Shown here piece after piece: positions 54,673-62,393 of a stretch of DNA of 64,000 nucleotides. The notes beneath the pieces are model-generated. The model did not search any database. It saw only the letters and a list, made by a program, of their open reading frames with translations, and was not told the origin of the DNA. This DNA comes from Clostridia bacterium (GTDB lineage: Bacteria > Bacillota_A > Clostridia > Christensenellales > Aristaeellaceae). The translations under genes were made by a program, and so were the position numbers. The stretch lies in NCBI GenBank assembly GCA_017518705.1, contig JAFWUC010000064.1, positions 7,834 to 71,833 on the forward strand, read 5' to 3'. The stretch's first letter is position 1, and every line of letters starts with the position of its first letter.

Positions 54673-56325
54673 TCAGGCACATGGCGCATCTCCCGCGCCG
54701 GCATCCTTGAGCAGCATGAGCGCGAGCACGGGCATGAGCGGGAAGGTGCAGTAGAAGAGCCTGGACGAGTCTCCCGCCGTGGTGAGCAGAAGCATGGTGC
54801 CGAAGTTGTGGCAGAACACGGGCAGCAAAGCGAAGAGCCGCTTGACGGTGCCCTTCCGCCTGAAGTCCAAACAGGCGAGGGCAAGCCCGATCAGCGCCAG
54901 ATGCATCACGCCCGTGTACAGGAACAGGTGGGGGAACATAAGGTTGAGCCCCGCCGAAACAAGTATGTTCAGCTTCTGGAGCAATGGCACGCCGCCGGGA
55001 GTCACGCCGTAGGGATTGGAGCTCAGGCGGGGCACCGCCATGTAGAGATGGTCGCCCGAAAGGGTGTAGACCGGCTCGGTAAGCTTTATAAGCCCCTTTA
55101 ACGAGGCTATGGGCGCGCGCCTTACGCAGCTGAGGGCGATCTTTATGACCCTGAAGGGGCCGTATTCCTCTATCACGTCGAGGTTGGTGAGCTTGCTCCA
55201 CTTGACGTTGTCGAAGTCTCCGTAGGCGGGGAGGAGCTGCCCGATGTCCCGGCTTTTGGGCAGGTAGGAGACGGATACGTCGCTGTCGGCGAACCTTTGC
55301 TCCCACACCTCCTTGGGCGCCACGGCGTATGCGAAATCCAGGGTCTCGCCGTCCAGATGTTCCGGAGCGTAGGTGACCGCGGACCCGATGACCGTCATGG
55401 GCAGCCCCAGCATCTCCACCTGCCTCCTGTCGGGGGAGGTGACGTCAAAGCACGCGTACAGTGGCACTTTAACGGCAAAGACCGTGACGGCGAAGCACAG
55501 CGCCGCCGTAGCTGTCCGCTTAAAGCCCGCAAACAGCAGGATGGTGAGCAGCATGGGCAGGGTAAAGAGCACCGCGTTGTGCCTTACGAGGGAGGTAATG
55601 CCCAGCAGCAGCCCCAGCAGGATGACGTTAAGGGGCTTTTTGAGCCACTCTCCCCGGGTAAAATATATCTTCAGCGCGAACACCCCGAGCGTGACCGCGC
55701 CCATGGCGAAGAAAACGTCCTTCCAGGGGTACAGCGCCATGTTGGTGGTCTGGGGATTGAGCAGTATGAAGGCGAGGGAGAAAAGCGCGTATTTTGTCCC
55801 GGCGTAAGCGCGCAGGGCGAGCGCGAGATGGGCGATCACAAGAGAAAACGCGGCGATCTGGAACAGGATTATGGAGCCGGTCCAGCCGCCAGTGAGCGCG
55901 AGGGGCAGCTTAAAGGCGATCAGGGTGTGGATCACGGGGTGCCAGTCGTTATAGCTGCCCGAGACCGCCTGACCGTACTGTTCGAAGGAGTCGGGAGAGA
56001 AGGCGGCGGGGTAGTATATCAGGTATTTAATGAAAAACACAGCGAAAGCGACAAGGAAGAACGCCGCGCCGCACCTTAGGTTTTCCCGGCGGGACCCGGA
56101 GGCAGGGGCAAGCTTTCCAGCGTCAAGCCGCCTTAAGCGCCTTAAGACCCACGGGCAGACGGCAAGGCAGGCAAGGGCGATCAGAAAAAACCATCTCGCG
56201 AAGAAAAGCACGCTGGTTTCCGCGGCGAAGGCGGAGGCGGCGAGGGGAAAAAACGCGCACAGGGAGAACACCAGCCCCCGCCAGCCCTCCGGATATGTCC
56301 ACAGCCGTTTCACAGTGTTTTTCAT
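54673..56325 (-). CDS. DUF6020 membrane protein, paralogue of the adjacent gene
   Basis: 550 residues; AAGGAGCGGCTTT before the ATG. The same layout as the downstream neighbour, with [58 protein letters not shown] and [16 protein letters not shown] matched almost word for word. A tandem duplication is clear. The 129-bp gap to the next gene contains a TATAAT (minus strand, near 54580) and no terminator, so both may be one transcript with an internal promoter. Confidence 0.85.
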   Translation of the reverse strand: MKNTVKRLWTYPEGWRGLVFSLCAFFPLAASAFAAETSVLFFARWFFLIALACLAVCPWVLRRLRRLDAGKLAPASGSRRENLRCGAAFFLVAFAVFFIKYLIYYPAAFSPDSFEQYGQAVSGSYNDWHPVIHTLIAFKLPLALTGGWTGSIILFQIAAFSLVIAHLALALRAYAGTKYALFSLAFILLNPQTTNMALYPWKDVFFAMGAVTLGVFALKIYFTRGEWLKKPLNVILLGLLLGITSLVRHNAVLFTLPMLLTILLFAGFKRTATAALCFAVTVFAVKVPLYACFDVTSPDRRQVEMLGLPMTVIGSAVTYAPEHLDGETLDFAYAVAPKEVWEQRFADSDVSVSYLPKSRDIGQLLPAYGDFDNVKWSKLTNLDVIEEYGPFRVIKIALSCVRRAPIASLKGLIKLTEPVYTLSGDHLYMAVPRLSSNPYGVTPGGVPLLQKLNILVSAGLNLMFPHLFLYTGVMHLALIGLALACLDFRRKGTVKRLFALLPVFCHNFGTMLLLTTAGDSSRLFYCTFPLMPVLALMLLKDAGAGDAPCA

Positions 56326-56486
56326 AAAGCCGCTCCTTGACGTGCCGCCCCGCTTTTTGGCGGGAAACGGCGGAAAATCGGTGAACGGGGGCCTCCGCGC
56401 GGGAGCCTCCGCATATAATGTTCCTGCTTTGTTTCATTATTTTACAGGCGGCGGACGTAGAAATCAATACCGTACGGCGAAATAAA

Positions 56487-56510
56487 CGCATATATGGGCG
56501 CATATATGCG
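56487..56510. repeat. Tandem CGCATATATG repeats, possible operator
   Basis: Two adjacent 12-mers, CGCATATATGGG and CGCATATATGCG; the second is a perfect palindrome. The gap 56326-56642 is otherwise AT-rich without a gene. The repeats sit about 60 bases before the candidate promoter of the repeat-protein gene. Confidence 0.45.
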
Positions 56511-56563
56511 GGAAACATATGATTAATTAATTATATATGATAATATTTATAAACAACAGTATC

Positions 56564-56593
56564 TTGCAAGGATATGTTTCACAGTGCGATAAT
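56564..56593 (+). promoter_or_regulatory. Candidate promoter of the secreted toxin locus
   Basis: TTGCAA (56564-56569), 18-bp spacer, GATAAT (56588-56593), about 50 bases before the ATG of the repeat protein. Confidence 0.4.
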
Positions 56594-56642
56594 CTGACAG
56601 ACACAACATATAAACAGTCATTTGAATATCGGGAGTACAGCT

Positions 56643-58022
56643 ATGAAGCGTTTGGCAATAACTCTTCTTTTGACGGCTATTATTTTAACTGCGATGCCTC
56701 TCACTGCGCATGCCAGCATTTGGGACAGCATTAAGGGTGCGGCTTCGGATGTGTGGGACTGGACGAGTGAAACAGCCGGGGATGCATGGGACTGGACGAG
56801 TGAGGCGGCTACAGACGCATGGGATTGGACAACTGGTGCTACTACGGACGCATGGGATTGGACAACTGGTGCTACTACGGACGCATGGGACTGGACGACT
56901 GGCGCGGCTACAGACGCATGGGACTGGACAAGCAGTGCGGCTATTGATGCATGGGACTGGACGAGCGGTGCAGCCGCCGACATATGGGATTGGACAACTG
57001 GCGCAGCGGTCGATTCCTGGACTTCCGTGTCTGACTTTTTTGCACCGCCGTCTCACGAGGGCAACCCGAACATACTGCCTGAACCGGAACTGCCTGAAGG
57101 AACTCAGAAAATGTACGTAGGTTATAGGGCAAAACGCGTCCAGGACAGCAGAGGATACAGTAACGGCACGGATATCACGAAGGATGACCCGCACTTCGGT
57201 TGGGACCTGGGCAAGTTTTACATAAGCGGCTTTACGCGCGTGATGCCGGTCGATGACAAATCCTTCATATTTCTCAAGACTGTAGGTGACAATGTGGAGC
57301 TCCACTTTGAGCTGGCCCAGGACATTGATATGCTTGACGGCAGCACGCTCAAGATAATCGCCAAAGATGACGGTGGATATGACGAGGAGTTCAATGTGAA
57401 GCCCACGTTCTTCGGACGTGGCACGCTGATCGTCCGCCACTTCGATTACCAGCATAATCCTGGCGAGGCGCAGGTTTATACCGACTATCTAAAGGCAAAG
57501 GCCACAGGCTCAGCGGATACAGTGATCTCCCTGAACGAGGAAGGGGATTACGAAGTCGCGCTGGATTACAGAATATGCAACAAAACAAGAATACTCGGCA
57601 CCTCAGCCACGTCGGACAGCTACAGCAATTACCGCATTTATTTCCATTTCTCCATCCGCAACGGCAACTGCATAGCGTTCCCGTTTGACGTAAAGACCGG
57701 AGAGGAACTGAGAAATGCTGCCTCCACACCAAATGGGTTCTATCTCGACCTGGCGTATTCCCGCTATCTCGACATTGATGTGTGTTATTCGGTGATAGTG
57801 GAAAACGAGAACGGCTTTTCTGAGGATATTCGCTTCAACCGCCCCGCCCAGGATGGTACGGATTACGCGAGGGAGGGCATCTATACGATTACCGTATCCA
57901 ACAGATATACGGGCGCGAAGACCGTAAAACTCCTGGATGTCGGCACGGATGAGCGCATCATCAACTATATCAGGCAGGGCCTGAACATAGCCCAGATCGT
58001 TGACGCGTTGAACACTAAGTAA
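56643..58022 (+). CDS. Secreted WDWT-repeat protein of unknown function
   Basis: 459 residues from the ATG at 56643 (GGGAG upstream). A Sec signal peptide (KRLAITLLLTAIILTAMPLTAHA) is followed by eight 11-residue units of the form WDWT-[TS]-x-A-x-x-D-A (about residues 38-125). Residues 135-459 look beta-rich, with GTLIVRHFDYQ, GDYEVALDYR and a C-terminal RIINYIRQGLNIAQIVDALN helix. I recognise no family. It is 22 bases upstream of a Sec-exported nuclease-like toxin, so it may be a surface anchor, delivery aid or separate effector of the same system. Confidence 0.8.
   Translation: MKRLAITLLLTAIILTAMPLTAHASIWDSIKGAASDVWDWTSETAGDAWDWTSEAATDAWDWTTGATTDAWDWTTGATTDAWDWTTGAATDAWDWTSSAAIDAWDWTSGAAADIWDWTTGAAVDSWTSVSDFFAPPSHEGNPNILPEPELPEGTQKMYVGYRAKRVQDSRGYSNGTDITKDDPHFGWDLGKFYISGFTRVMPVDDKSFIFLKTVGDNVELHFELAQDIDMLDGSTLKIIAKDDGGYDEEFNVKPTFFGRGTLIVRHFDYQHNPGEAQVYTDYLKAKATGSADTVISLNEEGDYEVALDYRICNKTRILGTSATSDSYSNYRIYFHFSIRNGNCIAFPFDVKTGEELRNAASTPNGFYLDLAYSRYLDIDVCYSVIVENENGFSEDIRFNRPAQDGTDYAREGIYTITVSNRYTGAKTVKLLDVGTDERIINYIRQGLNIAQIVDALNTK
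56754..57017 (+). repeat. 33-bp coding tandem repeats (8 units)
   Basis: Eight 33-bp units starting TGGGAYTGGAC encode the WDWT repeats. Central units are nearly identical at DNA level; the outer units have diverged, which points to recent expansion from the middle. Confidence 0.9.
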
Positions 58023-58044
58023 CTCGAAAGGAGAAGATTTTTCC

Positions 58045-59187
58045 GTGAAACAGTTATTGGCCATAATACTGGCTTTAGTATTGTTTTTTGTCTTTTCCAT
58101 TCCGAATGAGGTAATGGCAGAAAAAGGTTCTGACGCACTTGGTTTTAATGAAACATTGCTGCCGTATGTTGAAGATGAGATATATGAAGAACTCATAAAC
58201 GCGCTCGATGGAACGGATTATGTGGTAGAAAATGTTGAAGCTATCTACATTTCGCAGGAGTATATCGAGGAGGTAGCCTATAACACAAAAGCCAACATCT
58301 TTTTCGGATACACTTTGGCGGAACTGGATGCGCAGTTTGAAGGAACCCGCTATGTATTCACGTTGGGTGATGACAATCAAACTACTGTAATACCGTTTCA
58401 GGAGTATATTGACAAAGACGCGATTTACACAAGGATTCTGAAAAATGTGGCTATAGGCGCGGGGGTTATACTAGTCTGTGTTACGATAGCGGCGGTAACA
58501 TATACTGCGGCACCAGCAATCAGCATCGTGTTTGCGTTCGGGGCAAAGACGGGTTTGAAATATGCAGCCTATGGTGCGGGATTCGGCTTTGTTGCAGGTG
58601 GAACTCTTAAATATATTCAAACTGGTGATCTTGAAAAGTCTTTTGAAGCGGGTTTGATAGAAGCCAGTGAGGGATTCAAGTGGGGTGCTATTGCCGGGTC
58701 AATTTCTGGCACAGTAAAAGAGACAACATTCCTTTGCAAGTGGCATAATTCGACTCACATTGGATGGAATGAAGCAGCACAAATACAAAGAGATAGCTCA
58801 TATTCACTTGATTTTATTAGGACTGTACACTCCATGGAAGAGTACGAAGTATACAAGAGCGCAGGATTAGTTGAATACAGGATAGGGAATCAACGTGTGT
58901 TGTTGCCTAAAGATGTAAATCTTAATCAAGTGTATGACGGTCTGACAAATCGCCAGCGACTTCTTGCTGGCTATAATCCTGTTGATAGCAGTGGAAAACT
59001 ATATGAATGGCATCATGTTGGTCAACAAAATAGTTCGCCCCTTGCTTTACTTACGTATGACCAACACAGAAAGAATTATGCTGTTCTAACATGGAGGGAA
59101 GAGCCAGAAATAGATCGAGTAGCTTTTGCAAAACTGAAAAAAGAAATGAACATGGCTCTTGGTAATAATCTGGAGTTGTTTCAATAA
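58045..59187 (+). CDS. Sec-exported polymorphic-toxin-like protein with WHH/LHH nuclease domain
   Basis: 380 residues, GTG start with AAAGGAG upstream. The signal peptide (KQLLAIILALVLFFVFSIPNEVMA) precedes a polar region (30-125), a TM helix (about 135-158) and a Gly/Ala-rich glycine-zipper stretch (168-225). The C-terminus has TNRQRLLAGYNPVDSSGKLY, EWHHVGQQ (Trp322, His323, His324) and LALLTYDQHR (His341). These match HNH/EndoVII nuclease toxins of the LHH/WHH type. A SUKH-type gene follows, as expected for its immunity protein. The 3' half is very AT-rich, so the toxin tip may have been exchanged. Confidence 0.82.
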   Translation: MKQLLAIILALVLFFVFSIPNEVMAEKGSDALGFNETLLPYVEDEIYEELINALDGTDYVVENVEAIYISQEYIEEVAYNTKANIFFGYTLAELDAQFEGTRYVFTLGDDNQTTVIPFQEYIDKDAIYTRILKNVAIGAGVILVCVTIAAVTYTAAPAISIVFAFGAKTGLKYAAYGAGFGFVAGGTLKYIQTGDLEKSFEAGLIEASEGFKWGAIAGSISGTVKETTFLCKWHNSTHIGWNEAAQIQRDSSYSLDFIRTVHSMEEYEVYKSAGLVEYRIGNQRVLLPKDVNLNQVYDGLTNRQRLLAGYNPVDSSGKLYEWHHVGQQNSSPLALLTYDQHRKNYAVLTWREEPEIDRVAFAKLKKEMNMALGNNLELFQ

Positions 59188-59209
59188 CAAAGCTTATAAG
59201 GAGAATTAA

Positions 59210-59602
59210 ATGAAAGATTGGATAGCTACTATAGTTGCAGAAAACATGCTTGGCAACGCAATTGGTACAAGCAGTGAAAGCATTTTAAACATTGAGAAGA
59301 ACTTGGGTGTCAGATTTTCGAAAGAATATAAGGAATTCCTTTCAAGTGTTGGCGTCTGTATGTTTAATGGTCATGAGATTGTTGGCATTAGTCAATATTC
59401 CGGTTTAGATGTACTAAGCACAACAAATGAAGCCAGGGAGCTTAATCCTGATGTCCCGGCTAACTTTTATGTCATAGAAAATGCACACTTTGATGGTATA
59501 TATATTTGGCAGGATGAGACGGGTGCAGTATATCAAACGTATCCTAATTGTCAGCCAAAAAAGATCGCTGATAGTTTGTACGAATACTTGGTAAAAAACT
59601 GA
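59210..59602 (+). CDS. SUKH (SMI1/KNR4)-family immunity protein
   Basis: 130 residues, AAGGAG before the ATG. The SUKH pattern is plain: IEKNLGVRFSKEYKEFLSSV, GHEIVGIS, FYVIENAHFDGIYIWQDETG and a final SLYEYL helix. Such proteins bind and block nuclease toxins of polymorphic systems in the cytoplasm. Its place 22 bases after the toxin and before a terminator fits a toxin-immunity pair. Confidence 0.85.
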   Translation: MKDWIATIVAENMLGNAIGTSSESILNIEKNLGVRFSKEYKEFLSSVGVCMFNGHEIVGISQYSGLDVLSTTNEARELNPDVPANFYVIENAHFDGIYIWQDETGAVYQTYPNCQPKKIADSLYEYLVKN

Positions 59603-59605
59603 TGT

Positions 59606-59652
59606 ACACCAAAGCTGCCGCGGGATACTTCCCGCGGCAGCTTTGGTGTGTT
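59606..59652. terminator. Bidirectional terminator after the immunity gene
   Basis: A perfect 20-bp stem (ACACCAAAGCTGCCGCGGGA and its complement) with loop TACT. GTTTA follows on the plus strand; ACATCAGTTTTTT follows on the minus strand. Confidence 0.88.
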
Positions 59653-59665
59653 TATGCCTAATCTT

Positions 59666-60460
59666 TTACTCCTTCGGAAGCGGCGTTTCGCAGTTCACGA
59701 CGTACTTGGCTTCCAGGGTGTAGAATTCGGCGGCGACGAGGGTCCTGCCGGCCATGGCGGGGTAGACGTCCTCGCTTGCGTTAAGGCCCAGGGTGGTCTT
59801 GAGCCAGATGTTCTTAAGGTGCTCGAGTCCGACTCTTTCGCCGTCCTTTTCTTCCAGCACCAAGCCGCGGACGAATTCATTTTGAAGGTACTCGTCGGCG
59901 CCGGTGACTTTGAGCGCCAGATCCGCAAACGGGTCGGAGATGACTTCCACGTCGCCTTCCACGTATATGACCGGGCCGACGAAGGGGCCGAAATGGCAGT
60001 TGAGCCCGTCCAGCACCTTGTACACCTTGGGGATCTCGCTTAAGCGGTAATAGGAGAAGGGGAAGGCCTCGAACAGCGCGTCGGCGCCCTTGTACACAGT
60101 GGTCGAAGTCACGCCGTCGATGGTGGTGGTTATGCTTACGGAGCTTTCGTCCGTGAATTCCTCTCCGCCGTAGGTGGCAAGCCAGCTTTCGTCCTCCACG
60201 TACACGGGGAACACTATGCCGCTTATATAGGCGCCGTCGGGGGTCATGTGGAAGGAGCCGCCCGCATAGTCCGCGCTGCGGGACTTCTGCCTCGTGGCGG
60301 AGGACACGGAGTCGTACGCGCCTACGGTGGTCTCCTCCTCGTAGAACATGGAATAGGGGATGTTCATCAGCACGAACACGCCCTTTTCGGGGTCGATCTC
60401 CTGCGCGAAGGCAGGCAGGCACAGCGCGAGCACGATTATCAAAGACAGCAGTTTTCTCAT
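59666..60460 (-). CDS. Secreted protein, possibly Tp47-like
   Basis: 264 residues; GGAGG before the ATG. Signal peptide KLLSLIIVLALCLPAFA is cut before QEID. The mature part contains VFVLMNIPYSMFYEEE, GAYDSVSSAT, AGGSFHMTPDG, GIVFPVYVEDESWL and GLNCHFGPF. This order resembles the beta-rich domain of treponemal Tp47-type proteins that recur in clostridial secretomes. Function is unknown. It has a perfect-consensus promoter, so strong expression is expected. Confidence 0.7.
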   Translation of the reverse strand: MRKLLSLIIVLALCLPAFAQEIDPEKGVFVLMNIPYSMFYEEETTVGAYDSVSSATRQKSRSADYAGGSFHMTPDGAYISGIVFPVYVEDESWLATYGGEEFTDESSVSITTTIDGVTSTTVYKGADALFEAFPFSYYRLSEIPKVYKVLDGLNCHFGPFVGPVIYVEGDVEVISDPFADLALKVTGADEYLQNEFVRGLVLEEKDGERVGLEHLKNIWLKTTLGLNASEDVYPAMAGRTLVAAEFYTLEAKYVVNCETPLPKE

Positions 60461-60516
60461 GGCGAGCCTCCATTCTGCGGACGGGCGAATGCGGTTTCAT
60501 GACGTATCCGCAATGA

Positions 60517-60545
60517 ATTATAGACACTTTCCGCCGCTGTGTCAA
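60517..60545 (-). promoter_or_regulatory. Consensus promoter of the Tp47-like gene
   Basis: On the minus strand: TTGACA, 17-bp spacer, TATAAT. This is the only promoter here that matches the consensus at both boxes along with the metal operon. Confidence 0.92.
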
Positions 60546-60647
60546 TCCTTCCGAAAAGCAGCCCCAAACTCAACACAGCCATAGCATAAAAGCCCTTTGT
60601 TCATAACAATGGGCGGGTAAAATAGCCCATGATGGGAGGTGACGGCT

Positions 60648-62393
60648 ATGCACGGGAACATGGGCAGGATGCTCAGGCTGTTCAGACCCTATAAAGCCCA
60701 GATGACGCTGGCGCTGTCGCTTGAGGTATTCGCCATTATAACCCGGCTCATAGTGCCGAGACTCACGAAAATGGTGGTAAACGACGTTATAACCGACGGG
60801 CAGTACGACCTGTTGTACACCCTGTGCGGGCTTATAGCGCTGTTCGCCGTGACCCGTACGCTGTCCAACTACGTGCGCGCGATGCGTTTCCAGCACGTGA
60901 GCCAGAACATAATCTGCGGCATCAGGAGCGACCTGTACGACCATTTGCAGGAAATGCCCTGGGAGTTCTACGACAAGAACCGCGTGGGCGAGATAATGAG
61001 CCGCATGACGGGAGACCTTAACAACGTAAGGAACTTCCTGTGCAACACCACCTTCTCCATATTCACCAACTCCCTGTGCTTCGTGGGCTCTTTCGTGTTC
61101 ATGATGTTCATGAGCCCGGAGGTGACGCTGATGGTGCTCGTTATGGCGCCGATAATCGCCATCGTGGCGTTCAAGTTCAGAAGGCGCATCCGCCCCGTGT
61201 TCAGTGAGGTCAGGGAACTTAACGCCGTACTTAACACCCGCACCCAGGAGAACCTGGCGGGCATGCACATAGTCAAGGCGTTCAACCGGGAAGAGTACGA
61301 GATGGGCCTGTTCGAAAAGGACAACCGCACCCTGCTGGACAAGAACCTGGAGGCGTCCTGGGTGTGGAGCAGCTTTATGCCCTTCATGGACATGCTGTCC
61401 AACCTGTGCACGCCCATCACCCTGGCGGGCGGCGCGCTTATGGTGTACCTGGGCCGCATGGACATAGGTACGCTGGTGGGCGTTACGGGCTACATCTGGA
61501 TGCTCACCAACCCCATGCGCCAGGTGGCCAACATAATCAACGCCACCGCGATGGCGCTGACGGGCTGCGAAAAGGTGTTCTACTATATGGACCTCGGCTC
61601 CACTATAAAGGAACCCGAGGACGCCGTATCCCCCGACGAGTTCAAGGGCCACGTGGTGTTCGACCACGTCACCTTCGCTTACGGCGACAACGTGGCGCTC
61701 AAGGACATCTGCCTTGAGGCGAAAAGCGGCGAGACCGTAGCCGTGATGGGCGCCACGGGCAGCGGCAAAAGCACGCTTATAAACCTGCTGGGCCGGTTTT
61801 ACGACATACAGTCCGGACAGCTGCTCATAGACGGCATAGACGTCAGGAAGCAGAAGCTCAAGCCCCTGCGCCAGCACATAGGCTTCGTGCCGCAGGAGAG
61901 CTTCCTGTTCTCCGACACCATCAACGACAACATCCGCTACGGGCGGCCCGAAGCCACCCTGCAGCAGGTGGTGGACAGCGCGAAAGCCGCGTGCGCGGAC
62001 GAGTTCATACGCCAGACGCCCCAGGGCTACGACACGGTGGTGGGCGAAAGGGGCCTTGGCCTGAGCGGCGGCCAGAGGCAGAGGGCGTCCATCGCCCGCG
62101 CGGTGCTCATACAGCCCTCCATACTGGTGCTGGACGATTCCACCAGCGCCGTTGACATGGAGACGGAGTACGAGATCCAGCAGAACTTCAAGACCGTGAT
62201 GAAGGACCGCACCACCTTCATAATCGCCCACCGCATCTCCTCGGTCAAAAACGCCGACCAGATCATCGTACTCAAGGACGGCGAGATCGCGGAGCGAGGC
62301 AAACACAAAGAACTCATGGAACTGGGCGGCATATACGCGGGCATGGTCAGGGACCAGATGTCCAGCGCCGTCAAGGTAGAGGGGGTGGCGTAA
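60648..62393 (+). CDS. ABC exporter subunit with degenerate catalytic site (TM287-like)
   Basis: 581 residues from the ATG at 60648 (GGGAGG eight bases upstream). Six TM helices (about 15-310), then the ATPase: Walker A GATGSGKS, signature LSGGQRQRASIARA and Walker B SILVLDDSTSAVD. Asp follows the Walker B Asp where the catalytic Glu is normal (LDD in place of LDE), the mark of the degenerate-site half of a heterodimeric type IV exporter. It overlaps the partner gene by one base (TAATG). Lipid or multidrug export is possible. Confidence 0.92.
   Translation: MHGNMGRMLRLFRPYKAQMTLALSLEVFAIITRLIVPRLTKMVVNDVITDGQYDLLYTLCGLIALFAVTRTLSNYVRAMRFQHVSQNIICGIRSDLYDHLQEMPWEFYDKNRVGEIMSRMTGDLNNVRNFLCNTTFSIFTNSLCFVGSFVFMMFMSPEVTLMVLVMAPIIAIVAFKFRRRIRPVFSEVRELNAVLNTRTQENLAGMHIVKAFNREEYEMGLFEKDNRTLLDKNLEASWVWSSFMPFMDMLSNLCTPITLAGGALMVYLGRMDIGTLVGVTGYIWMLTNPMRQVANIINATAMALTGCEKVFYYMDLGSTIKEPEDAVSPDEFKGHVVFDHVTFAYGDNVALKDICLEAKSGETVAVMGATGSGKSTLINLLGRFYDIQSGQLLIDGIDVRKQKLKPLRQHIGFVPQESFLFSDTINDNIRYGRPEATLQQVVDSAKAACADEFIRQTPQGYDTVVGERGLGLSGGQRQRASIARAVLIQPSILVLDDSTSAVDMETEYEIQQNFKTVMKDRTTFIIAHRISSVKNADQIIVLKDGEIAERGKHKELMELGGIYAGMVRDQMSSAVKVEGVA

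Noticed and set aside
56754..57017. CRISPR array
   Set aside because: The 33-bp units are contiguous without spacers, and all are coding.
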